Shown here: positions 1 to 6,843 of the stretch, in pieces
Layout: every line of letters begins with the position of its first letter
How positions within the stretch are numbered: the stretch's first letter is position 1
Source of the DNA: Halohasta litorea
Lineage (GTDB): Archaea; Halobacteriota; Halobacteria; Halobacteriales; Haloferacaceae
Reading direction: 5' to 3'
Assembly: GCF_024494645.1 (NCBI RefSeq)
Contig: NZ_JANHDJ010000001.1
Coordinates: forward strand, 1-64,000
DNA: 64,000 nt
The notes under the pieces: generated by a model
Database searches by the model: none
Told to the model about the DNA's origin: nothing
Seen by the model: the letters and a program-made list of their open reading frames with translations, nothing else
Program-made: the position numbers and the translations under genes

Positions 1-1106
1 GATCGGATCACGACCACGAACCCCTCGGCCGCCCAGACGCTCTGGGAGTTGGACGCAAAGGATCGCGTTGTAGGGGTCACACAGTTCGCGTCGTATCTCA
101 ACGGCTCCGACTCGAAAGCGAACGTCTCGGCATCGGAACTCGGTGTCAGTACCGAGCGCGTCGTCGACACGGAGCCGGATCTCGTGTTAGCGCCAAACGC
201 CTCGGCCGGTGACGTCGAGGGACTCCGGAACGCAGGCTTGACCGTCTACCACTTCCCGGCGGCGACGGATGTCGACGATGTCGCCGCCAAAACCGAGACG
301 ATTGGGCGGCTCGTCGGCGAGTGTGCGGCCGCTGAGTCCGTGAACCAGGAGATGTACGATGCGGTCGACAAGACGCGTGAGCGAACCGCGGATCTCGACC
401 GACCCGAAGCGCTCTACCCGCTCGGCGGCGGTTTCGTTGCGGCCGATGAGACGTTTATCAACGAGATCATGCGGATCGGCGGCGTCAACAACGTTGCAGC
501 GGCCGAAGGCGACGGCTATCCACAACTGTCCGATGAAGTGATTATCAGTAGCGATCCCGAAGTCCTACTCGTCACAGATCCCGATGCGCCGATAGTCGAC
601 CAACAGCCATACGCGAGTACGACTGCTGGACAGGAAAACAACTCTATCGTCCTGGATACAAACGATCTCAACCAGCCCGCACCGAGGAGCGTCATTGAGG
701 CGACACGGACGCTCGCCGACGGTGTCGAGGCGTATCACGACAGCCAAACCGCTGGCGAGCAGTGTGGATATCCGGTGACGCTGACCGATGCGACGGGAAC
801 CGAGGTCACTCTCGACGAGCGTCCCGATCGGATCACGACCACGAACCCCTCGGCCGCCCAGACGCTCTGGGAGTTGGACGCAAAGGATCGCGTTGTAGGG
901 GTCACACAGTTCGCGTCGTATCTCAACGGCTCCGACTCGAAAGCGAACGTCTCGGCATCGGAACTCGGTGTCAGTACCGAGCGCGTCGTCGACACGGAGC
1001 CGGATCTCGTGTTAGCGCCAAACGCCTCGGCCGGTGACGTCGAGGGACTCCGGAACGCAGGCTTGACCGTCTACCACTTCCCGGCGGCGACGGATGTCGA
1101 CGATGT
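1..1106 (+). repeat. Intragenic tandem duplication, 825-bp period
   Basis: Bases 1-281 are identical to 826-1106 (offset 825 bp, or 275 codons). Identity drops in the following 120 bp, then returns near 403-511 versus 1228-1336. The unit encodes one binding domain. Alternating identical and diverged blocks suggest a recent duplication homogenised by gene conversion. The first copy probably begins before the window. Confidence 0.9.
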
Positions 1107-2472
1107 TGCCACCAAAACCGAGACGATGGGGCGGCTTGTCGGCAACTGTACCACAGCCGACACAGTAAATCAAGAGATGTACGACGCGGTCAACGAGACA
1201 CGGGAGCGAACCGCAGACTTCGACCGGCCCGAAGCGCTCTACCCGCTCGGCGGCGGTTTCGTTGCGGCCGATGAGACGTTTATCAACGAGATCATGCGGA
1301 TCGGCGGCGTCAACAACGTTGCAGCGGCCGAAGGAGACGGCTATCCGCAGCTATCCGACGAAGTGATCATCAGCACCGACCCGGAGATATTGCTCGTTAC
1401 GAACCCCGAAGCACCGATTGCGGATCGGCAACCGTACACGAGTACGGCGGCTGGGCAGGAGAACAGCACTATTGTCTTGGATGTCAACAACCTCAATCAG
1501 CCCGCACCACGGAGCGTGATCGAGGCGACAGGGACGCTTGCCGACGGCGTTGTGGCCTATCGCCAAGCACAGGACGACTCGAACGATGAGGAGCCCCCAG
1601 AACAGGACGACTCGAACGATGAGGAGCCCCCAGAACAGGACGACTCGAACGATGAGGAGCCCCCAGAAGCCGATGACAACGGAGATGATCCGGATGGAAA
1701 CACTGCTGACGAGGCCGAAATGACCGAAACTGCCGATGACGGCATGACTCGACGGACGACCATCGACATCGAGGATAGCGACCCAGAAGCCGACGGCCTC
1801 ACGGTCACGCTCAACGAGGACACGGGAGCGGATTCGGGGTCGTCTGACGCCGACTCCACCGGTGAGACACCGGGATCAGTCGACTCGGTGACCTTTGCCG
1901 ACGACTCCATCAGTGGAACGGTCGACGTCGAGACATACACTGAAACGCCCGCCGATATCGCCGCCGAGATCAGTGAAACGACCGTTGAAACGGCCGAACC
2001 CGGCGATGACGGTTCCGAGTCGGCTGACGACGAATCGTCGACAGATTCGGCTGACACCGCCGAACAAACGGTCAATGTCGTTTCCGTATCTGACATCTCG
2101 GTGACTGACGAAGACGGGGACCCGGCCGACAACACCCCAGCGACAGTCACCATGAGCGTCGACGCCGAGTCGGTGACGGCCCCAACGAACACGGTAATTG
2201 TCCATAAAACCGACGACGGCTGGGAGACGCTTGCAACGACTGTCACCGCCAGCAACGACGAGAGGATTACACTGACCGCTGAAACCGGTGGCTTCTCGCT
2301 GTTCGCGGTCGCCGAAGTCACGAGCCCACAGGAAGACCGGTCCGAAAACCAGACCGTACAGGAAAACGGGTCAGCCAGCGAGACGACAGTCGACGAGAGC
2401 CCCGGTTTCGGTGTTTTCGGTGCGCTCGTTGCACTGTGTTCGATGGGGGTTTTGGCCCGTCGTAATCGCTGA
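1..2472 (+). CDS. Secreted tandem-domain metal/cobalamin-binding protein, 5' partial
   Basis: The frame is open from base 1, so the true start lies upstream; the first in-frame start-like codon (TTG at 49) falls inside a domain. Two periplasmic-binding domains of the BtuF/FhuD class follow each other, with matching motifs such as RVVDTEPDLVLAPNASAGDV and EALYPLGGGFVAADETFI in each copy, offset by 275 residues. A linker holds three copies of QDDSNDEEPPE, then an acidic region. A beta-rich domain ending GFSLFAVAEV follows; it resembles the domain that often precedes PGF-CTERM anchors. The protein ends PGFGVFGALVALCSMGVL-ARRNR, a PGF-CTERM-type sorting signal processed by archaeosortase and leading to lipid attachment. 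The expected role is surface capture of corrinoid or iron chelate for an ABC importer. The permease and ATPase genes are not in view. Two fused binding domains plus a long stalk are unusual. Confidence 0.85.
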   Translation, partial: DRITTTNPSAAQTLWELDAKDRVVGVTQFASYLNGSDSKANVSASELGVSTERVVDTEPDLVLAPNASAGDVEGLRNAGLTVYHFPAATDVDDVAAKTETIGRLVGECAAAESVNQEMYDAVDKTRERTADLDRPEALYPLGGGFVAADETFINEIMRIGGVNNVAAAEGDGYPQLSDEVIISSDPEVLLVTDPDAPIVDQQPYASTTAGQENNSIVLDTNDLNQPAPRSVIEATRTLADGVEAYHDSQTAGEQCGYPVTLTDATGTEVTLDERPDRITTTNPSAAQTLWELDAKDRVVGVTQFASYLNGSDSKANVSASELGVSTERVVDTEPDLVLAPNASAGDVEGLRNAGLTVYHFPAATDVDDVATKTETMGRLVGNCTTADTVNQEMYDAVNETRERTADFDRPEALYPLGGGFVAADETFINEIMRIGGVNNVAAAEGDGYPQLSDEVIISTDPEILLVTNPEAPIADRQPYTSTAAGQENSTIVLDVNNLNQPAPRSVIEATGTLADGVVAYRQAQDDSNDEEPPEQDDSNDEEPPEQDDSNDEEPPEADDNGDDPDGNTADEAEMTETADDGMTRRTTIDIEDSDPEADGLTVTLNEDTGADSGSSDADSTGETPGSVDSVTFADDSISGTVDVETYTETPADIAAEISETTVETAEPGDDGSESADDESSTDSADTAEQTVNVVSVSDISVTDEDGDPADNTPATVTMSVDAESVTAPTNTVIVHKTDDGWETLATTVTASNDERITLTAETGGFSLFAVAEVTSPQEDRSENQTVQENGSASETTVDESPGFGVFGALVALCSMGVLARRNR
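1570..1668 (+). repeat. Three perfect 33-bp direct repeats (QDDSNDEEPPE)
   Basis: Units at 1570-1602, 1603-1635 and 1636-1668 each encode QDDSNDEEPPE in frame. They sit in the linker between the second binding domain and the C-terminal stalk. Because 33 bp is a whole number of codons, copy-number change would lengthen or shorten the linker without a frameshift. Confidence 0.95.
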
Positions 2473-2475
2473 CTA

Positions 2476-3211
2476 GACTCGCCTCCGATCGTGTCTGTCC
2501 TCCGGAAAATTAGATGGGTCTTGAGGGGGTTGGTGTATGGTTGTGGTAGTGTTCAGACACGTTGGCTCCCACGAAGGTGAGCAAGCTGAGCTGACCCAGC
2601 CGTCGGCAGGTCTGTCGAGGCGTTCGGCTTTGAACACAGAGCACTCGGAAAACTCGATGTCCCACTTTTCATCCCTTTCCGAATACTGCCATAGATATGA
2701 GGCATCTTCGGGGCTCTCTCTGTGCCGTCGTAGCCTCGTTGCGCTCGGCACTCTCGGGACGCTCACGGTCGCGATGACCGTCGACCGACTTCCGTGAGTG
2801 GGGCCAGTCGATCAGCGCACCCGACATCCTGCCATCGAGTGATTGGGTGCATACAACTGGCCTCTTTCGGACATCTCTGTCTCGCAAAAACGGACCGAAC
2901 GCCTCCAGGACCGTGTTGTCGATCAAGCGGAATACCAAACGACGGTGTGACTGTCGAGTATCGTGCTCAAAAGTGTCGTAGTGTGGGGGACCGGCAGTGG
3001 GGGAGAACACTGCCGGGGCAGACTGGAGTAACGCAGCACCGGGTGGGGGAGTCGACACCAACATCGACTGCAGGGGGATCACAGTCGACTGCTGCTGTCC
3101 CCGGTACCTCACTACTTCGTATGCGCCCATCCCACAAAAGCACTGAACCTAATCAGTTTGGTAGTCACGCGAATTGATGAGAATATCCGTATGGTCCCAC
3201 TATCGCCGTCG
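2476..3211. other. Gene-poor interval with hairpins and possible decayed gene
   Basis: I see no convincing intact gene here. A minus-strand frame over about 2670-3130 has protein-like stretches (for example RRLVFRLIDNTVLEAFGPFL) that could be a decayed transposase or other dead gene. This is a weak impression with no terminal repeats to support it. The part at 2980-3090 carries two inverted repeats and four G-rich boxes, listed separately. Confidence 0.4.
2980..3088. other. Paired hairpins with G-rich boxes (candidate structured RNA)
   Basis: A perfect 9-bp inverted repeat, CCGGCAGTG at 2991-2999 and CACTGCCGG at 3008-3016, encloses an 8-nt G-rich loop. A second, TCGACTG at 3064-3070 and CAGTCGA at 3082-3088, encloses 11 nt containing GGGGG. 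Related GTGGGGGA or AGGGGGA boxes occur near 2984, 2997, 3041 and 3072. No coding function is evident. It could be a structured transcript, a terminator region or a protein-binding array. Confidence 0.4.
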
Positions 3212-3835
3212 TCAGAACTCCTGCCAGGCCGTCGGCGAGGAGCTCCGATCACGGAGCCGCATCTCCCAGCCCTCGTCGGTCGTGCGAGTGTCGACGACGG
3301 TGTCGAACGGATCGAGCAGGGTGTGGAGGGTTCGCTCGTCGTGCATCGTCGAGTTGATGACCGCGACCGTCATCCACTCCTGGTTGCGTGTGCGACCAAG
3401 AAGGACGCGGACGAACTGGTAGATCCGGTCGGCGTCCCAGTACATCAGCAGCTGGGACAACGAGTGAACGCCTACCGTGGTTTCGGGGTGGTCCTCCCAG
3501 TTCTCGGCGAGTTCGGTGAACTTCACGCCGAGTTCGGTGAGGTTCTTCGGCGAGGAGGCGTACTTGGTGCGGTCGGTATCTTCGGCCTCGGCGCCCTGCT
3601 CGCGGGTGACGCAGTCGACGATGGCGCAGGTGTCGGGATCATGACCGGTGGTTTCGGCGTAGTCCTCCCGGACGCGCTCGGCGTCGTGGCCCGTCGAGAG
3701 CACGATGGCACGCTTGCCGGCCTTGCCCAGGATCCGGTGCATCAGTTCGTACTTCCCGCTCATTGGGGGACCGGCGATCACGACGCTCTCGGCATCGGTG
3801 AGCGTCGGCGCCAACGGGAGTTCCTCTACAGACAT
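3212..3835 (-). CDS. RecA/KaiC-superfamily ATPase-like protein (DUF7504-type)
   Basis: A protein of about 207 aa begins MSVEELPLAP; an in-frame ATG 30 bp further upstream (3865) is possible. VVIAGPPMSGKYELMHRIL near the N-terminus is a Walker-A-like P-loop. AIVLSTGHDAERVREDY follows, where KaiC-like proteins have their second strand. The sequence is much diverged from RadA and lacks an obvious second KaiC domain. It matches my memory of the haloarchaeal DUF7504 group, whose members occur near signalling genes, but I cannot confirm that. It is the last gene of a minus-strand run (cheW, KaiC-like ATPase, small hypothetical, this gene), so a role linked to taxis signalling is inferred from position only. 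Confidence 0.7.
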   Translation of the reverse strand: MSVEELPLAPTLTDAESVVIAGPPMSGKYELMHRILGKAGKRAIVLSTGHDAERVREDYAETTGHDPDTCAIVDCVTREQGAEAEDTDRTKYASSPKNLTELGVKFTELAENWEDHPETTVGVHSLSQLLMYWDADRIYQFVRVLLGRTRNQEWMTVAVINSTMHDERTLHTLLDPFDTVVDTRTTDEGWEMRLRDRSSSPTAWQEF

Positions 3836-3924
3836 GGGTGGGTCACGTGGTATCGATTGCGGCATGGGTATCGAACGGAGCTGTCACTCGCGGGGGGCTG
3901 CCGCGAGGCGATTGGAGGGCACCG

Positions 3925-4332
3925 TTATACATTGTCTTTGTCGTCCCGTACTAAAAACGATGGCTTGTTCAGTGTGCTCGGCGGCCCCTCGACCTGTCCG
4001 AACCGGTCGAGCAGGTCGGCCGGAGCCAACGCCTCGGGGAGCCCGCCGTCCCGAGCCGGAAGCTTGACCGTCGACGACTCGACGAGCCGGTCCCAGATCT
4101 CCTCGTGATCGGTCTCCGAGGCGTCCAACTGCAGGGCTTGGCTCTTGCCCTGCTCGAAGGAGAGCTCGATGAGGCTCCGGTCGTAGGTGGAGTCGGCAGC
4201 GGCTTTAATCGCCTCGTACTCCTCGCGGTTGTCGTGGCCACAGGCCGCGGCCACCCCCAGTGCGTAGGCTCGCTCGACGGCCTCGTCGCGGGCGAGTTCG
4301 GACCATTCGGCCGAGAACGACGACTCGTACAC
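3925..4332 (-). CDS. Conserved hypothetical in the chemotaxis cluster
   Basis: A 135-aa soluble, acidic protein beginning MYESSFSAEWSELARDEAVE. I see no recognised domain, signal peptide or membrane segment. The N-terminal half is predicted mostly helical (ERAYALGVAAACG; IKAAADSTYDRSLIELSFEQ). The gene starts one base after the stop of the KaiC-like ATPase gene (4334-5026), so the two are almost certainly co-transcribed and may be partners. Function unknown. The tight linkage to cheW and to a RecA-like ATPase is the only clue. Confidence 0.7.
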   Translation of the reverse strand: MYESSFSAEWSELARDEAVERAYALGVAAACGHDNREEYEAIKAAADSTYDRSLIELSFEQGKSQALQLDASETDHEEIWDRLVESSTVKLPARDGGLPEALAPADLLDRFGQVEGPPSTLNKPSFLVRDDKDNV

Positions 4333-4333
4333 G

Positions 4334-5026
4334 CTAGTTCACCGGCGTCCCGGCCGTTACTTTCAGCCCCTTCGGTCCGAACGAGAGCGTCCGGATATCG
4401 GTATCGACGTCTGTGCCTCGCATCTTGATAACCTGTATCCCGCGACGCATCCCGTCGTCTTCGAGATAGTTGTGGAAGAAGACGACGCCGTGGGCTAAAA
4501 AGTGCTCGTCGGCATACGCCGAGGGGTCGGTCATCTCCGAGATCAACAGCGTCGTCGCCGAGGTTCGTTTGATCGCGGTCAGAAACCGCATCAGCGTCGT
4601 ATCGCTGTCATCGAACAGATACCGCAGCAGCATCGTCGAGTCGATAACGACACGGTCGATGTCTCGGGAATTGATAAATCCGGCCAGCCGGTTGGTGACG
4701 TTGGTCCGATCCATCTTCTCGCCCGGCCCGCCGAAGAAGCGCCGCCCCTCCGAGGAGAGTGCGTCGAGAAAGGTGATCGAATCCGATTCGAGGGCCTCCT
4801 CGAAGCCGAAGTCGAAATCCCCCATATCAGTCGTGATTCCGTCCCGCGTCTCGTGCATACTGACATAGAGGCTGGTGTCGCCCTCGGCGGCACCCGCAGC
4901 CATGAACTGGGCGGAGAACGTCGTCTTCCCGCTTCCTGGTGGCCCACTGAGGACGTAGAGTCGGTCTTCCGGAAAGCCGCCGTCGACGAGTCGATCGAAC
5001 CCCTCGACGCCGCTTGAGACGCGCAT
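4334..5026 (-). CDS. KaiC/RadA-like single-domain ATPase beside cheW
   Basis: A 230-aa protein with a clear Walker A, LSGPPGSGKTTFSAQFMAAG, at about residues 26-45. A Walker-B-like strand is DRVVIDSTMLLRYL, and the C-terminal beta segment is typical of single-domain KaiC-like proteins. Where classic KaiC domains carry a Phe-Glu-Glu motif this one has YVSMHETRDG, so catalysis may differ. Haloarchaeal homologues near the che genes have been labelled HTR-like, although this protein is not a transducer. A TATA-like TAAATAA (read on the reverse strand at 5046-5052) lies about 25 bp upstream of the ATG, compatible with a leaderless transcript. It probably transmits signal state to the taxis system, but that is inference from position. 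Confidence 0.8.
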   Translation of the reverse strand: MRVSSGVEGFDRLVDGGFPEDRLYVLSGPPGSGKTTFSAQFMAAGAAEGDTSLYVSMHETRDGITTDMGDFDFGFEEALESDSITFLDALSSEGRRFFGGPGEKMDRTNVTNRLAGFINSRDIDRVVIDSTMLLRYLFDDSDTTLMRFLTAIKRTSATTLLISEMTDPSAYADEHFLAHGVVFFHNYLEDDGMRRGIQVIKMRGTDVDTDIRTLSFGPKGLKVTAGTPVN

Positions 5027-5111
5027 GAAAACAGTGCTGTCGTATCTCTAAATAAGCATTCGTACCTAGTTCTCATGATTGAGAACGGTGTGCCGAATCC
5101 GACGCAAGACG

Positions 5112-5576
5112 TTATTCGGAGCTGACAATATCCGGGTCGACCCAGACGACGAACTTGTCGTCTCCTTTGACAATCCCGTGGACGTTTTCGTCGTTTGCGG
5201 TGGTCGTCTCGTCGACATCGTCGGGCGTGATGTCGGTGACTTGGTAGACTTCGTCGACGATCCAGCCGATGGTGCCCTGGTCGCCGATCGAGTCGGGATC
5301 GAAGACGATAATGCGGTTCCGCTCGCCTTCGTCGTCGATATCGAACACTGTTTTCGGATTGATAATCGAGGTCGTCCGGCCGCGGAGATCCATCACGCCT
5401 TCGACCTGTGGTGGCGAGTTCGGGATGCGGGTGAGCTGCCCGGCGTCGACGATCTCGTCGATTACGTCGATATCCAGACAGTACGTTTCGTCTCCCAGTC
5501 CGAACTCGAGAACCTGTGTCGCCCCGCCGGTCGAACCGGTTCCCTCCTCGTCTGTGGAGCTCTCACTCTGTGCCAT
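5112..5576 (-). CDS. cheW: Chemotaxis adaptor CheW
   Basis: A 154-aa protein. After a low-complexity Ser/Glu-rich N-terminus the CheW fold starts at VLEFGLGDETYCLDIDVIDE. It includes LTRIPNSPPQVEGVMDLRGR, the segment by which CheW couples transducers to the P5 domain of CheA, and ends VVWVDPDIVSS. Length is normal for the family. It is transcribed divergently from cheB across a 180-bp promoter region, with the reverse-strand TATA-like AATTTATTGG about 40 bp upstream of its ATG. It is the only cheW in the window. Confidence 0.95.
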   Translation of the reverse strand: MAQSESSTDEEGTGSTGGATQVLEFGLGDETYCLDIDVIDEIVDAGQLTRIPNSPPQVEGVMDLRGRTTSIINPKTVFDIDDEGERNRIIVFDPDSIGDQGTIGWIVDEVYQVTDITPDDVDETTTANDENVHGIVKGDDKFVVWVDPDIVSSE

Positions 5577-5757
5577 ATTCGCAGTGTGACTGTTCGATAG
5601 TTAACTCTGTCCAATAAATTATCAGCCATGATTATCGGGTCGGTGGCTTTATTCTCGGCGTTTTAGTATGTCATCGCAATGTGGACTGACCCAACGCGAA
5701 CGGAGCGGCGGTCGGCGCGGGTCGGCCGTTCGTTCGACCGACCTCATGGTGGTGGTG
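5577..5757. promoter_or_regulatory. Divergent cheW / cheB promoter region
   Basis: The interval separates the divergent starts of cheW and cheB. An AT-rich core at 5605-5640 (CCAATAAATTATCAGCC) can serve as the reverse-strand TATA for cheW. GCGTTTTAGTATG near 5660 may act for cheB, which would leave a leader of roughly 70-90 nt. No operator palindrome is obvious. Confidence 0.4.
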
Positions 5758-6843
5758 ATGCGTAAGCCACGGACGGTCGTGGTCGACGACTCACGGTTTA
5801 TGCGTGGGTTGATTACCGATCTCCTCGACGAGGGTGGGATTCCGGTCGTTGGTGAGGCCAAAGACGGCCGCGAGGCGCTGTCGGTCATCGCCGACGAGCA
5901 GCCGGATGTCGTCACCATGGACCTCGAAATGCCGACGATGAACGGCATCGAGGCCGTCGAGCGGATCATGGACGAGAACCCCACTCCCGTCCTGATGTTG
6001 AGCGCCTACACCGACGACGACGCGGAGGTCACCTTCGAGGCCCTCGAGAAGGGCGCGGTCGACTTCTTCGCCAAACCCGGCGGCGAGGTGTCGATGGAGG
6101 TCTCCCGGCTGGGCGACCAGCTGATCGAGACGATCCGGACAGTCGCCGACGCCGATCTCGCACAGGCCAACCGGGCCGACCAGTCGGCGGCCACGGCGAC
6201 GGCCACGCCGACCGCAGCGTCGGCCACCGAGGGGTCGACTGCTGGCTCACAGCCTGATACCGACGCTTTCGATGACACCCGGACGGTCGTTATCGGCTCC
6301 TCGACGGGTGGGCCGAACGCGGTCGAGCAGGTCATGAGCGAACTGCCGGGCGGCGACTGTCGGGTGTTGGTCGTCCAGCATATGCCGGAGGCCTTTACCT
6401 CGCGGTTCGCCGACCGACTCGACGGAGCGACAACCGAGTACGACGTTCGGGAGGCCAGCGACGGCGCGCGGATCGGGGCCGGAGAGGCGTTGGTCGCCCG
6501 TGGGGGGACACATATGGAGATCACTGGCTACCGAAACGGCCGGATCAGGGTCGGCCTGATCGACGACGATCTGGGCCACTCGGTGATGCCCGCGGTCAAC
6601 GTCACGATGGAATCGGCCGCCGAAACGATCACCGACCCGTTGACAGGGGTGATCCTCACCGGCATGGGTGCCGACGGTGCCGAGGGGATCTGTGCGATCC
6701 AGGAGGCCGGTGGGCCGACGATCGCCCAAAACGAGGAGAGCTGTGTTATTTATGGAATGCCGAAACGAGCAGTCGAGGCCGGATGCATCGACACCGTCTG
6801 TCATCTCGACGACGTTGCAGCAACGATACGGGAGTTGGTCTGA
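5758..6843 (+). CDS. cheB: CheB protein-glutamate methylesterase/deamidase
   Basis: The 361-aa protein starting MRKPRTVVVDDSRF is chosen because the receiver domain begins at once; an in-frame ATG at 5746 adds only MVVV. The receiver domain covers about residues 4-120, with phosphoacceptor Asp55 (VTMDLEMP) and Lys106 (AKPGG). An Ala/Thr-rich linker leads to the methylesterase domain, with Ser182 in VVIGSSTGGP, His208 in VVQHMPEAF and Asp306 in MGADGAEG as the expected triad. CheB removes methyl groups from transducers and deamidates glutamines when phosphorylated by CheA. cheA follows after the stop codon with no gap. Confidence 0.95.
   Translation: MRKPRTVVVDDSRFMRGLITDLLDEGGIPVVGEAKDGREALSVIADEQPDVVTMDLEMPTMNGIEAVERIMDENPTPVLMLSAYTDDDAEVTFEALEKGAVDFFAKPGGEVSMEVSRLGDQLIETIRTVADADLAQANRADQSAATATATPTAASATEGSTAGSQPDTDAFDDTRTVVIGSSTGGPNAVEQVMSELPGGDCRVLVVQHMPEAFTSRFADRLDGATTEYDVREASDGARIGAGEALVARGGTHMEITGYRNGRIRVGLIDDDLGHSVMPAVNVTMESAAETITDPLTGVILTGMGADGAEGICAIQEAGGPTIAQNEESCVIYGMPKRAVEAGCIDTVCHLDDVAATIRELV

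Noticed and set aside
1570-1668. Three 33-bp repeats as CRISPR or attachment sites
   Set aside because: They are in-frame coding repeats without spacers, inside a gene.
2670-3130. Minus-strand frames as an intact transposase
   Set aside because: No catalytic DDE pattern, no terminal inverted repeats or target duplication, and the frame is broken; at most a decayed remnant.
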